Positions 1-9,728 of a DNA stretch of 29,078 bases are shown piece after piece. The stretch's first letter is position 1; each line of letters opens with the position of its first letter. Made by a program: the position numbers and the translations under genes. The stretch covers positions 1-29,078 of the forward strand of contig JANBRJ010000140.1 in assembly GCA_027577595.1 (NCBI GenBank). The letters run 5' to 3'. Source of the stretch: Coemansia sp. RSA 487. Its lineage: Eukaryota; Kickxellomycota; Kickxellomycetes; Kickxellales; Kickxellaceae. A model generated the notes under the pieces. That model ran no database searches, had not been told where the DNA came from, and saw only the letters and a program-made list of their open reading frames with translations.

Positions 1-1628
1 CTAAGCATCAGATGCATTTTTGCACTTGCTTTTGAGGCTTCAATAAATATAGACATTAAGTAATAGAGTTTGTCAATGTAATAAGCAAAAGCGTGGATGC
101 AGGACTTGTAGTTTCATTCTCTGGTATGATTACTACAAACTCGTGTGGTTTTATGTGTCCAGAAATGTGTATCTGGTAACAGACCCAGCTACCATAGTAA
201 TTTCTAATGAAAGGCACTTCAAGTTTTTTCCATTAATTTCGACAATTTAATATTTGAATGGATGTGTTTGACGCCCTCGTTTACTGCTAATTTTGTAGGA
301 CTTCTTCCAGCGTCCACTAAGTTCATTTGTCGTTGTGAATATCAGTTTGGAACCCACTTGTAGTTTAAGATGTCATATCTGGAAATTTGGCTACTGATGT
401 TAATACAACTGTATTAGCCATAAAAATTCCACATGACAGGCTTTACCATAAATTTATCTGCATGCACTATTACGATGTGAGGGCTCTTTAACTATTTATA
501 AAGGATGTCAACAAGACAACTACTGAGTTCGTATGTTAAATAGTGCATGGCAAATTGATTCGGCAGACAGCTGGTTGCCAACATGCCAGCAGGAAAAACA
601 CTCACCCAAACGGTTGTAATATTAGCTTGCAGTAAAAACAGTTCTTTAAATCACTCTTAACCAGCATGTTATGCCACAATTCATAGATATGCTTAAGTAC
701 GCCTCTGTAACATCAGTCGCACTTTTTGATCAGACAGCAATAGTACCAAGACTTGGTATGCTTGGCTTTCCTAATATAGTTAACTTGAGATATGTATAAG
801 TTACCCACTGTTATGCAAAAACTGACTTTTTTTACGTATTGGAAATGACATCAATGGATATTAGTTTTAACCCAAAAACTTTACAAAAGCTAATAAAATA
901 GATAGGGATTCCTCTGCACCAAAACCTCCTTGGCATCCGTCCCAACTTTCAGTGACCAGAGGGAGATGAAGATTGGTACAAATGCCGTGTTATATGGTTT
1001 GAATGTAGCAGATGTATTACAACTTCTAGTGCTCTTCGATCACCAGAGGTTGATTTAATGTAGTGAGGCAGATTTGGTGAGCCAAATCCACTCCCCACTT
1101 GTTATATTTATGTGGTTGAAGATATCTCCCAATATGTTTCTTTTTTGAATTTTCCATCCTCATCTTTGTCTAGACAGCTACAATACCACAAAAGATGCTG
1201 ATTTTGTTGCGTTTTAGGAGTGCTGTGATTGGATGTGTCTGTTGCTGCGCTGCGCACACACCATTTTCAGCGATCAGCCAAGCAATTTCCAAAATAGTTA
1301 CATGACAAAATAGGAAAATATTCTAAGAAATCAACGCATCACTCGGCATAAAATAAAATAAAACCTGTTTTTTGTTTTGGGTTGTCCGGTTTCTCCTCCC
1401 CAATATTTGTGGGTAGTCGAAATTCTTGGCAGAGACTGGTGTTTGATCGAAAAACAGAAATAAGATGTTTTCGCAGTGCTCCATCTTGGCATTTTGGAAA
1501 ATGGAAATACAGGTATAAAAGAGAATAGATATTGCCATGTGCCGAGACAAGGGAAATACAGCAACAATATTTACCGATTATTTTTTACTTGTAATAACCA
1601 TACTCATTTGACATTTTTTCCATTTACA
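1..1628. other. AT-rich intergenic region, no intact gene
   Basis: No convincing host gene is visible here. All open frames are short and interrupted. The stretch around 900-1185 may be a decayed transposase fragment on the minus strand, listed separately. The last 150 bases before 1629 presumably hold the promoter and leader of the following membrane-protein gene, but I see no clear TATA box. Confidence 0.5.
900..1185 (-). mobile_element. Possible piggyBac-like transposase remnant
   Basis: On the minus strand a short open stretch (about 1170 to 1050) reads HIGRYLQPHKYNKWGVDLAH. This resembles the piggyBac DDE region in which a Tyr-Asn pair is followed a few residues later by a Gly-Val-Asp-x-Ala-Asp/His-Gln motif. 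Downstream the similarity becomes faint and needs changes of frame, so this is at best an old fragment. No terminal inverted repeats or TTAA target duplications were found. The assignment rests on one motif and could be wrong. Confidence 0.3.
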
Positions 1629-2438
1629 ATGCTCAGCGACTATGCACAAAGCATCTTCAACTTCCCAAACTATCTGCCAAGCAAGGGTGCTGCATTCGGC
1701 GTTGCAGCAGTTTACTACGCTATGGGGGTGGTCCTAGCTGTTCAAAGCTTCCGTGCAAAGAACTTTAGCCCATCCCGGTATGCTGTGCTGATTGCGTTGA
1801 TGCTTGGCGGAGCTTTTACGGCCCGTGGTGTTTTTATAATCCAGAACTTCAACAACACGAGTGCGTACACTGCGTTCAGCGTCCTTATCGCAATAGCACC
1901 AAATTTTATCAATCTTGTGGACTATATTGTGCTTATCATCTTGCTGAAAGGTGTTTCAAACCCACCGTCAAAGCGCATTCTCATGGGTATCCGCGTATTT
2001 GCGATATTAATGGCTGTCACTTTTGGTGCGGTATCGACTGCTGGAACCGTGCTTGTTACTAGCGATGCTTCAGCTGCAAAGATTGAAACTGCCGTAAAGC
2101 TGATCAAGGCTAGCGTCGCTGGGCAGCTCTCAGTTAACTTCTTGTTTATTGTAATAGCGAGCTTTTTGCTGCTGAGATATCGAGAGGCGTTAAGGCATAC
2201 TCGGGCTGTGGCCATTGTCTATATTGGCGGGTTACTTCTTGTCGCACGTAACTCTGCAAAGATTGTCCCTTCATTCTATCCCCAAGACAGTTTAATGCGC
2301 GATTCTGAAGCCGCCTGGTACTGCCTGGATCCCCTGTTTACGCTCCTAATAATATTTGCATGGGTGGTTCTGGATTTACCGAGCCGCTGCAGCCAGAAAG
2401 CTGCTGATTATGTCAAGGAATATAACAATATTTCGTGA
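1629..2438 (+). CDS. RTA1-like seven-transmembrane protein
   Basis: A 269-residue polytopic membrane protein. Seven hydrophobic segments are visible, at roughly residues 18-40, 50-68, 80-108, 114-138, 156-176, 188-206 and 226-246. The ending, with an Arg-Asn-x-x-Lys stretch after TM6 and then an acidic/aromatic loop (SEAAWYCLDP) leading into TM7, resembles the fungal RTA1-like family (Rta1, Rsb1: lipid-translocation or stress-resistance membrane proteins). The frame is open upstream to 1476, but I start at 1629 because the extra 51 residues are polar and unlike a membrane-protein N-terminus. No introns are needed. Substrate and location cannot be told from sequence; in yeast, relatives sit in the plasma membrane. 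Other fungal 7-TM families of unknown function remain possible. Confidence 0.6.
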   Translation: MLSDYAQSIFNFPNYLPSKGAAFGVAAVYYAMGVVLAVQSFRAKNFSPSRYAVLIALMLGGAFTARGVFIIQNFNNTSAYTAFSVLIAIAPNFINLVDYIVLIILLKGVSNPPSKRILMGIRVFAILMAVTFGAVSTAGTVLVTSDASAAKIETAVKLIKASVAGQLSVNFLFIVIASFLLLRYREALRHTRAVAIVYIGGLLLVARNSAKIVPSFYPQDSLMRDSEAAWYCLDPLFTLLIIFAWVVLDLPSRCSQKAADYVKEYNNIS

Positions 2439-2655
2439 AGCATCGCGGCAGGGAAATACACATCTCGTTCTTTCGTTTTTTTTTTTGCATTTATTAAATA
2501 ATTACTTTTTGGGATATAGTCTGTGCCCATAAACAAAGAGTGAGAGAAGGGGTTCCATATATCAGTTGCACGCGACTGCAGCATCATCGGCTAGACTTTG
2601 CGCTTTCTCGTTTTGACATGTTCATTCAATTTACTGTTTACTTTTTTACACAGAT

Positions 2656-3450
2656 ATGATTGACCGAACGGGTGTATCTACAGAAATAAAGAAAAGATAC
2701 GGCATATCGTTGCGACCCAATTGGTTGGAGGAGTGTATTAGCCATATCGAAACGGAGCTGCGCCAAAGCTCGAATGGTGCTACACAACAAGATCAGCACC
2801 TGCATCTAGAGGCGCAGGTGCGTCTGGTGTTTGAACAGCTACTGCACTCTGAAATCAGCAACTCTTGCTATTCATCACTGGATGTAAGTTCGACAAATGG
2901 AAGAGTCACCTCGTTGCCTAGCCATCCAGGGGTTTTATTACAAGTACAGGACATTATGGACGTAGGAATTAGCAAGCATGCGATGTGGGAGGCGGTGCGC
3001 GAGAAGGAGGACTTTGAGCAAAGAGGGATCCGGCCGAGTTATGTGCCTACAACCGAGGAAGATGACCAGGAGCAGAGTGGCGTCTTTACTGCTACAGGCA
3101 CACAAAACAGAGCGAGTCAAGCACCCACTGCAGGCAGCGTCGATGAAATGCCTGGAGAGCGGGTGCCAAAGATACCGCGAAACATGTTGAAACTTGTACT
3201 AACAGATGGCAGGACGCAGCTGTCTGCAGTAGAGCTTATCCCTATCCCGCAGCTTGACATTGGGCTTCCAGTTGGGACAAAAGTACTCGTTCGGTCTGGG
3301 CAGATCCTTGAGCAGACAGGGCTTTTGTGTCTGGAGCAAGGATCAGTTCAAGTACTTGGCGGATCTCCAGCTCAGTATCAACAGCACACACTCAAAAAGC
3401 GGCTCGAAGGTCATCTAGAAACCAGAGGACGAGCAAAAAGTGGTGTATAA
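2656..3450 (+). CDS. RMI1: RMI1, RecQ-mediated genome instability protein 1
   Basis: A 264-residue protein. RMI1 is the OB-fold subunit of the Sgs1/BLM-Top3-Rmi1 complex, which dissolves double Holliday junctions in the nucleus. The N-terminal helical part (residues 1-35, with RPNWLEECISHIE) matches the family's three-helix start, where a Trp-Leu-Glu-x-Cys pattern is typical. Residues about 94-115 (LLQVQDIMDVGISKHAMWE) and 175-230 (PRNMLKLVLTDG, then ELIPIPQL, LPVGTKVLV and VQVLGG) match the conserved OB-fold strands. Its length is close to yeast Rmi1 (about 240 residues) and much shorter than animal RMI1, which carries a second OB fold. The insert of about 45 polar residues before PRNMLK is where animal proteins have the decatenation loop region or linker. 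A pyrimidine-rich acceptor-like sequence precedes the ATG, but the family N-terminus fits this start. Confidence 0.85.
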   Translation: MIDRTGVSTEIKKRYGISLRPNWLEECISHIETELRQSSNGATQQDQHLHLEAQVRLVFEQLLHSEISNSCYSSLDVSSTNGRVTSLPSHPGVLLQVQDIMDVGISKHAMWEAVREKEDFEQRGIRPSYVPTTEEDDQEQSGVFTATGTQNRASQAPTAGSVDEMPGERVPKIPRNMLKLVLTDGRTQLSAVELIPIPQLDIGLPVGTKVLVRSGQILEQTGLLCLEQGSVQVLGGSPAQYQQHTLKKRLEGHLETRGRAKSGV

Positions 3451-3873
3451 AGCCATTTGTGTTGTGCTGTCGCAGATGGCGGATATTAATAAAAAGCCAC
3501 AGTTTGCTGGACCAAAGAGGAAAGTGGCTCTTGTAACAATGACTGTGCGCTATGTTTGCGCAATGCCTAAACAGACCAATTTGCATTGTGCGCGAACGTC
3601 TGCAACAAAGAAAGAGCTCCACCACCATCGTCTCATTTACGTTTTGCAAGGGTTACTGACGCTCAGCTCTTGCGGTGGATTATCCAATCAGTACGCAAAT
3701 GGATAGAGAGGGAAGAGTTGCGTGTACTTTTGCCTTCAGCTCCCCAAATATCAAAGCTTGGGGCATTTTTAAAGTTTTTTGTATTACATTCTTTAGCTTT
3801 GCTTTTTTGCCTTTGTGTGGTACATTGCAACTTGAAATTCCTATAATCCACAACACCACCGTGTGTCACGATA
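3451..3873 (+). other. Intergenic, promoter region of golgin gene
   Basis: About 420 bases between RMI1 and the golgin gene. Several short overlapping frames exist on both strands, none with recognisable content. It probably contains the RMI1 3' end and the golgin promoter; a T-rich tract lies near 3770-3810. Confidence 0.4.
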
Positions 3874-5751
3874 ATGACCGAAAACAGAGCAGCTGTACTG
3901 GAGCCCAACGAGAAGCAGAAAAAGATCTTGGCAGCTAAAAAGAAGCTCAAGAGCTTCCAGGCCAAACGTGCAGCAGCGGCAGAGACTCTAGCGGATGGTG
4001 AACGCGCGGGCGGCGATGGCACGGGAGCAGAGCTGGTGGACGGCATCAATGGCGAAGCATACGCAGATGCTGATGGCGCCTCTGGTACTGGCAGCCGCGC
4101 ACAGGTGCAATCTAGAGAGGATGAGGCTGACGACTTGGCTAAAGAGCTTGAACAGCTAAAAATCCAGATTAATGCAGAGCGCAAGCAGCTCGAAGACGAG
4201 AGCAAGAAGACACGCGCCGAGCTGCAGAGTAGTCGCGAGCAGCTATCGTCGCTGGAGGCATCGTCTGCGGCAAAGGAGAAAACCCTAGGCGGGCTTTTGG
4301 AGGAGCGCGAGCGCGAGATCCAAGGGCTTAAGGATGACGCTCTGCGCGCACAGAATGAGGCAGCACAGGCCATGGATGACGCTCACGACCTTCACAGGCG
4401 GGAGCTGGCAGAGCGCGAAGCACAGCTTACTGCTGAACACACGGCAGAAGCTGCTGGGTTTACGAGGATGATAGAGGAGCGCGATTCAAGGATAGCTGAG
4501 CTCGTGCACTCGGCTGAAGAGGCGAGAGCTGCTTATAACGCGGATATTGCGCGGCTGACAGAAGCTGCTCAGGTTGCTGCTGATGCGGCTGCAGCCAAAG
4601 CTGGGCAGGACCAGCAGAACATCGCCGATTTGGAATCCAAGCTTTGTGCGGAAGCCGAAAGAGCAAATTCTGGAGAGGCACAGTGCGCGGAGCTTGAAAG
4701 CCGAAAGCAAGTGCTGGAGGGTACCATACAAAGACTAGAGTCGGATGTTGCTGCCAAGGAAACGGCATTAGAGGAGGCGCATGAACATATAGAGGAGGCG
4801 CGGACAGCGCACCAGGAAGAGCTGCTGAATGCATCCAAGCGAGCAGAGGCTGCCAGAGCAGAACACCAGACCCAGGTTTTGTCGCTGAACGAGGCCATTG
4901 CTGACATCAAGCGCGAAAAGAGCGAGCAGGAGGAAAGGGCGGCCAAGCTGGAGGCAGAGGTAGCATCGCAGAATGAAGCCAACAATGAAAAGAGCCAGCG
5001 CATTGATGGGCTTGAGACTGACCTGGCACATGTCGGTCAGATACGCGACACCATCCAAGCAAAGCACGACAAGCTTGTTGCGGCACAGAAAGAAAGCCGC
5101 AAGACAATCGATAAGATCTCCCGCGAAAAGACTAAGGCTGACGAGGCCCTTGCATCAATGGAACAAACGAAGGATGCTATTGCCACACAAGCAAGGACGG
5201 ACAAGGAGGAGTATGCCGCAGAGAAGGCAGCACTGGAGTCTACAAGCGAAAGCCTTCAGGCAAGGGTCTATGTACTCGAGAAGCAGGTGGAGGATGCAAA
5301 GAATGAGCTAGAAAACGAGCAGAACACGTGTGCGCAGCTGCGTGATGAAAAGAAACAGGCCCATGCAGAAATCGCAAGAGTGGCAAGCGAGGCAAAAGCA
5401 GCTGAAGCCGAGAGCGCGGCAAAGGCAGCAGAGCTGGGTCAGCAGCTAGCGGATAAAAAGGCAGCGTGCAAAGAGCTTGAGGATTCATATGCCCAGGCGC
5501 AGTCCAGAATAGCAACACTTGAAGAGATGAATGCAAGGCTCGAAGAGGAGCTTCAGATCGAGGCAGAAGCAGCAAAGGAGGCCTTTGAGGAGCTGTCGCA
5601 GGAGCACCACGACCTGGAGCAGAAGCACTCGCATCTTTCGGGAAAACACCTGAAGGCAATAGCCAGCACGCAGGCGTGGATAACCGAGCTTCAGGAGGCA
5701 AGCGCCCGACACAAGGATGAGCTTGGCAGCCTAGAGCTTGAGTCGGGATAG
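3874..5751 (+). CDS. GM130/Bug1-like golgin, coiled-coil protein
   Basis: A 625-residue protein that is almost entirely coiled coil from about residue 80 to the end (Glu, Lys, Ala, Gln and Leu in heptads, practically no Pro or Gly). The N-terminus carries the short basic motif KQKKILAAKKKLKSFQAKR (residues 14-32). It closely resembles the start of GM130/GOLGA2-type golgins (a Lys-Leu-Ala-Ala-Ala-Lys-Lys-Lys-Leu pattern), the segment that binds the p115/Uso1 tether in animals. A disordered acidic/Gly-rich linker (about residues 35-75) separates the motif from the rod. Yeast Bug1 has the same role: with Grh1 it forms a cis-Golgi scaffold for ER-derived vesicles. I see no GRIP domain or C-terminal membrane anchor, so Golgi attachment would need a GRASP partner. 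Single exon. Coiled-coil similarity can mislead; the call rests on the N-terminal motif. Confidence 0.55.
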   Translation: MTENRAAVLEPNEKQKKILAAKKKLKSFQAKRAAAAETLADGERAGGDGTGAELVDGINGEAYADADGASGTGSRAQVQSREDEADDLAKELEQLKIQINAERKQLEDESKKTRAELQSSREQLSSLEASSAAKEKTLGGLLEEREREIQGLKDDALRAQNEAAQAMDDAHDLHRRELAEREAQLTAEHTAEAAGFTRMIEERDSRIAELVHSAEEARAAYNADIARLTEAAQVAADAAAAKAGQDQQNIADLESKLCAEAERANSGEAQCAELESRKQVLEGTIQRLESDVAAKETALEEAHEHIEEARTAHQEELLNASKRAEAARAEHQTQVLSLNEAIADIKREKSEQEERAAKLEAEVASQNEANNEKSQRIDGLETDLAHVGQIRDTIQAKHDKLVAAQKESRKTIDKISREKTKADEALASMEQTKDAIATQARTDKEEYAAEKAALESTSESLQARVYVLEKQVEDAKNELENEQNTCAQLRDEKKQAHAEIARVASEAKAAEAESAAKAAELGQQLADKKAACKELEDSYAQAQSRIATLEEMNARLEEELQIEAEAAKEAFEELSQEHHDLEQKHSHLSGKHLKAIASTQAWITELQEASARHKDELGSLELESG

Positions 5752-6178
5752 TGGGAGGAGCCGCCCCAGATGCAGCCGTTGAATGTATCGGCTGACACGC
5801 AGCCGGATCATGAGCCGAGATGTTCCCACCAGTAGTGCCCTTGAGCGTATCTTTCGACTTTGATGTTTTGAATTGTTCTGTTTCATTCACGACAAACGGA
5901 TCACGTTATTAAATACAGTGTTGAATAGATGCGGAGTGCGTTTTTATCGGTGCATCCATAAACAGTGTGTGTATAAAATCAGGAGGCTCCATGCCAAATT
6001 GCGTCTGTTTATTTTTATCTGAAAAGATATGCAATACAACTGGAAAAGGCAAAGCAGGGATCGACGCTTTTTCTAGCAGTTTGCGGCCACACAGTCTCTT
6101 CCCCCTCCCCAAATTCGTTCCATGTTTCTTTGGCCTTCTTTGTGTACGACACCGCTTGGGATGCTTGGATGTTCGGGA
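5752..6178. other. Intergenic spacer with no gene
   Basis: Contains the 3' end of the golgin transcript and the upstream promoter of the GPI-protein gene. A minus-strand frame and a plus-strand frame are both open across part of it, but neither shows a family resemblance or a credible codon pattern. Confidence 0.4.
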
Positions 6179-6186
6179 TATAAAAG
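6179..6186 (+). promoter_or_regulatory. TATA box of the GPI-protein gene
   Basis: The sequence TATAAAAG lies 175 bp upstream of the ATG at 6361 and is followed by a long pyrimidine-rich leader, a layout common in strongly expressed fungal genes. Confidence 0.5.
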
Positions 6187-6250
6187 ACGGGTTCGTCCGG
6201 CATCCGCTGTTCCTCGCCTTTATTTTCTTTTCCTCTTCAACGCATCTCTT

Positions 6251-6277
6251 GCCTTTTTCGCCTTTTTCGCCTTTTTC
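6251..6277 (+). repeat. Three tandem copies of a 9-bp CT-rich unit
   Basis: GCCTTTTTC is repeated three times without a break in the presumed 5' leader, between the TATA box and the ATG. It is part of a pyrimidine-rich tract that could influence transcription start or translation; function not known. Confidence 0.8.
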
Positions 6278-6360
6278 CGTGTGTATCATTCGGATATTCG
6301 TCTGCCCCCTTCCTCTCGTCTTCATTTACAAGCACCTCCTTCCATCTTCATATACTTACA

Positions 6361-6915
6361 ATGAAGCTTGCTGCTGCCCTTCTTGCCCTTGCTGCTGTCG
6401 CCGTCGCCCAAGACTCATCCTCCTCGCTCAGCGCGCTTGAACAGTGCTATAAGCAAAAGTGTCCTAATGGAGTAACCAATGCTTGCCAGGCGGCCTGTCT
6501 TAACAACCCGAACCCAAATGCCTCGATGATCGCAGAGACCAACAAGTGTTACGAAGGCTGCAACGGCCTTGACTACCAGGGAGCCATCGATTGCCAGGCA
6601 AAGTGCAATGAGCTCTACAACCCGTCCGGCGTTGTTGTCACTGACCACCTCACCCCTGCTGGCGTCAGCGAGGACGGTAGCACCAGCACCAGCGCTAGCT
6701 CGGGTGCCTCCACAGCTGCAGAATCGCAGGACGCAAAATCGCAGGACGCAGAGTCCAACTCCGACGATGAAAAGTCCAGTGGTAAGGAATCCGGCTCTGA
6801 CGCAGAGAAATCGGGCGACGAGAAGAACTCTGACACCGAATCTTCTGGTGCATCAAGTGTCAAGGTTGTTCTTTCTGCCGTCGCCGCCGTCGCCGCTGCC
6901 GCCGCGCTGTTCTAA
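6361..6915 (+). CDS. Secreted cysteine-rich GPI-anchored surface protein
   Basis: A 184-residue protein with a clear signal peptide (residues 1-16, cleavage after AVAQ likely). The mature N-terminal half holds eight cysteines arranged as one C-x4-C and three C-x3-C pairs (CYKQKC, CQAAC, CYEGC, CQAKC), suggesting a small disulfide-bonded helical domain. It is followed by about 70 residues rich in Ser, Thr, Asp, Glu and Lys, expected to be O-mannosylated and extended. The C-terminus is a hydrophobic tail (VKVVLSAVAAVAAAAALF) preceded by small residues (SSGASS), the pattern of a GPI-attachment signal. It therefore probably sits in the plasma membrane or cell wall. Family not recognised by name. 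A strong TATA box, CT-rich leader and biased codons suggest high expression. Confidence 0.75.
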   Translation: MKLAAALLALAAVAVAQDSSSSLSALEQCYKQKCPNGVTNACQAACLNNPNPNASMIAETNKCYEGCNGLDYQGAIDCQAKCNELYNPSGVVVTDHLTPAGVSEDGSTSTSASSGASTAAESQDAKSQDAESNSDDEKSSGKESGSDAEKSGDEKNSDTESSGASSVKVVLSAVAAVAAAAALF

Positions 6916-7008
6916 GAGCAGCATTCTAAGCACATCCATACCCACATCTTTGTTATAGTTTTTTGTTTGTTTATTTTTTTACGGGGCCATGAATGAAATA
7001 TTTTTATC

Positions 7009-7014
7009 AATAAA
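7009..7014 (+). terminator. AATAAA polyadenylation signal of GPI-protein gene
   Basis: A canonical AATAAA about 95 bp after the stop codon at 6915, within a T-rich 3' region. Confidence 0.4.
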
Positions 7015-8031
7015 ACTAGGAGAGCAGTAAAAATCCCCCCTGTCGCTTTTTGATAACACTGTTAAACATTCCTTCCTCTCGTTTTGCTTATTTGGGATGT
7101 GGACAAAATAAAACATCGCAGCTGCGAAATCCGCTCCGGCTGTTCCAATTGCTCTCTTGGGCTGGTATCCGTGTGGATCTTTTAAATTACTTTTTCTGAC
7201 CTACAATAGCTCCAAAGCTCATCAGAACCTTATATTCAATGTTATTGTAGTTTTCTGCTGCTTTTGTGACATATTAGGCTGTTGTGGAACTCAGCCATAG
7301 GACAACCGCTGTTATAATCCAATTGTCGCTGCTTTTTGTGGATATTTTACCAAAGGTTGCTTGGACCATTATGCTGCTTTTCCAAATTCTCTCTTTTCTC
7401 ACCTGGCTTCCTTCGCCTTCAGTGTCAACAAACGCCCCTCCCCACATCGAAATGACTTTGTGTAACAACTACGATGCACATTTGCTTCTGGACCGCTGCT
7501 CCTTTCAGGCCGAAAAGAAAACCAGGCCTTTGCAGCAAATGCCCCTTGCTGCTTTGTGTCTTGTGTGTCATGTACAGAGCACTTGGCTGTGTGGGCATGC
7601 AAACATCTTAATTTTGCTGCTGCTACTGTTGTTGACACGACCTGCATAAATCAGATGTTTGATCTTAATAAGATTGTGATCTGATTTTTCGAACTTTGTT
7701 TCTCGTGACCAAAAGAACTGCAGACAGTGCCAAGCCAGCCTTGCCACTAGCCCTGGGAGTCACGAGTACAGCTCAATGAGAAAAACGTCAAGCCTAAAAA
7801 GAGAAGTGAAAAGAGCAAGAGAGACAGCTTGTGGTAGAGGCAATATCAATCGCTCTCTTTTTGGAAAAAGGTCTTTCTAAAGCTTTCTACTTTTTCTCTT
7901 TTTTTTGCTTCCAACACTTTCGCATTTTGTGCATTCCAAGCGCAGATTCCCCATCTATATTTTAGCTGCTCTTTATTTCATTTCGTAATCAGGCTATCTG
8001 GTATATCGATTCACACCCTCCTAAAATAAAG
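7015..8031. other. Intergenic region upstream of LAS17, no gene seen
   Basis: About 1 kb. One plus-strand frame (7284-7649, about 120 codons) is open but starts from GTG, has no family resemblance and ends in a Leu run. A poly-pyrimidine tract around 7880-7910 and the last 100 bases before 8032 probably belong to the LAS17 promoter and leader. Confidence 0.4.
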
Positions 8032-9728
8032 ATGCCTGCTGCCTCGCTTCTATCTTCCGAAGACAAGGCAGCAATCAAGGCAGCACAGCCAAGCACCAAG
8101 CATGTAAGTTTCAAGCAATGCACAAAACATAACACATTGGCAATGTGTTTGCTTGGCTTTTTTTTATAGCTACAAGTTACTAATGCTAAAGTATACTATA
8201 TATGCTGTGATGTTTGTAGAAAATCTTGGCAGCAGCAATTGCTCGCTTGTTTGCAGCGCAGCCGGGACAGGACGATTGGACCTATACTCGCAAGTTAGGC
8301 GGTCTGATTCTTGTGAAGGATGCGTCCCGCAACAAACCCTCGTTCCTACGTATTGTCAATCTCAGCGGCTCTGGCCCGCAAGTTCTGTGGGAACAAGAGC
8401 TGTACGAGGGGTTTGAATTTGTCCAGCAGACGCCCTTCTTTTTTACATTCATTGGGGATAAATACGTCTTTGGTCTGGACTTTGTCGACGAAAAGGAGTC
8501 TGCAACCTTTTCATCCAAGGTATCGCGGCGAATAGCGAAAATAGCTGGTAGGCGAAGCGATCAGGGGGCAGCCTCCTCAGCAACAGCAGACTCAGGAGCC
8601 ACAACGGCCCAGCGCAATGGCAAGAAGCCGGCCGGAGGAGAACCCACAGCGACCCAGAAGCTTCTTAATCTTGACGACGAAAAGTACAACAAGCTTGTAA
8701 AGTCACTGGCGGCATTTAACATTGACGAAGAAATGCTTGACACTCCAGCAGCAGCTAGTCTCGTCAAAAAGTTTTTCAGTCAGAATGGCAACGTTGACAG
8801 CTTTATCAATTCCACGAGCTGGCCGCCAGCTCCAGCCCAGGCTCCACCGCCGCCGCCGCCACCGCAACAGCAACAGCAACAGCAGCCAAGGAAGCAACCC
8901 CAGTCTTTGGCTACGGACAATGCCTTTAATGGATCAAAGGGAGCTATCTCCCACGCGCCACCAGCTCCTCCAAGACGTAACGCACCACCGCCTCCACCAC
9001 CTCCGAGGCACAGAACCCCTCAGCCTCATCCAGGATCTGCGGCTGCACAGAATCGACAGGCACAGGCTGTGACGACCTCTGCAGCAGCATCTCCATTGCC
9101 ACCACCACCACCACCACCGCCGCCGCCGCCGCCACCAAGAGGTGCTCCAAAGTCCCCAACTCTATCTTCGCATGTGCCGCCGCCGCCGCCTCGTCGATCA
9201 GCAAACTCGCCATTGCCTACACATCGCTCTTCTGAAGACGCACAGACACCAGCTGCTGCACCGCCTCCACTGCCGCCATCTCTGCCCCAAGCGGCTCCGG
9301 GTCAACAGCAGGCAAGCCGACCATCGCCACCACCAATGGCTCCACCAGTCCCGCCGCCAGCACCGCCGCCAGCACCACCAGCACCACCAGCACCGCCAGC
9401 ACCGCCACCAATGGCTCCACCAACACCACCACAAGCGCAGGGGGAAGATGTACTACCCTCTTCTCATAAGTCTGACGGAGATGGAAGAAATGCACTTTTG
9501 GCCTCGATCCGCGGCGCTGGCGGTGTTGGTGGTCTGCGCAAGGTCGACAGCAGCGCCTCGAATCGTGCATCCACGAGCTCGTCGTTGAATCCAAAGTCAC
9601 CGAGCGGAGAAACATCGCCAGGGCCAAAGTCAGGCGGCAACCTCGCGAATGCTCTTGCATCAGCACTAGCACAGCGCAAGAACGCAATCAGAGGTGACTC
9701 TGATTCTGATTCTGATGACGAATGGTAA
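8032..9728 (+). CDS. LAS17: WASP/Las17 actin nucleation-promoting factor
   Basis: Two exons: 8032-8103 and 8220-9728 (donor GTAAGT, branch-like TACTAAT near 8180, acceptor TTTGTAG), giving 526 residues. The short first exon supplies the start of the WH1/EVH1 domain (LLSSEDKAAIKAAQPSTKH), which joins in frame to KILAAAIARLFAAQP and matches the Las17 N-terminus. The order is WH1 (about 1-125), linker, a proline-rich region with long Pro runs (about 225-430; SH3 and profilin binding), a WH2 actin-binding motif (about 447-465, NALLASIRGAGG with LRKVD), a C helix (about 498-514) and an acidic tail ending DDEW with the conserved last Trp. WASP activates Arp2/3 at endocytic actin patches. I see no CRIB motif, as in yeast Las17. 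The Pro-rich part is built from CCN/GCN microsatellites and is likely variable in length. Confidence 0.92.

Noticed and set aside
1476-1628. Longer N-terminus for the seven-TM protein
   Set aside because: The extra 51 residues are polar, Asn/His-rich and unlike a membrane-protein start; the AT-rich DNA looks like a leader.
4460-5107. Long minus-strand frames opposite the golgin gene
   Set aside because: Shadows caused by the biased Glu/Ala/Lys codons of the coiled coil; Ser/Cys/Leu-rich translations without motifs.
7284-7649. Open frame of about 120 codons between the GPI and WASP genes
   Set aside because: It starts at GTG, shows no motif and ends in a low-complexity Leu run; probably chance.
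8226-9728. WASP frame beginning at 8226
   Set aside because: That position is a TTG inside the WH1 domain. The conserved Las17 start is supplied by exon 8032-8103 through a clean GT-AG intron.
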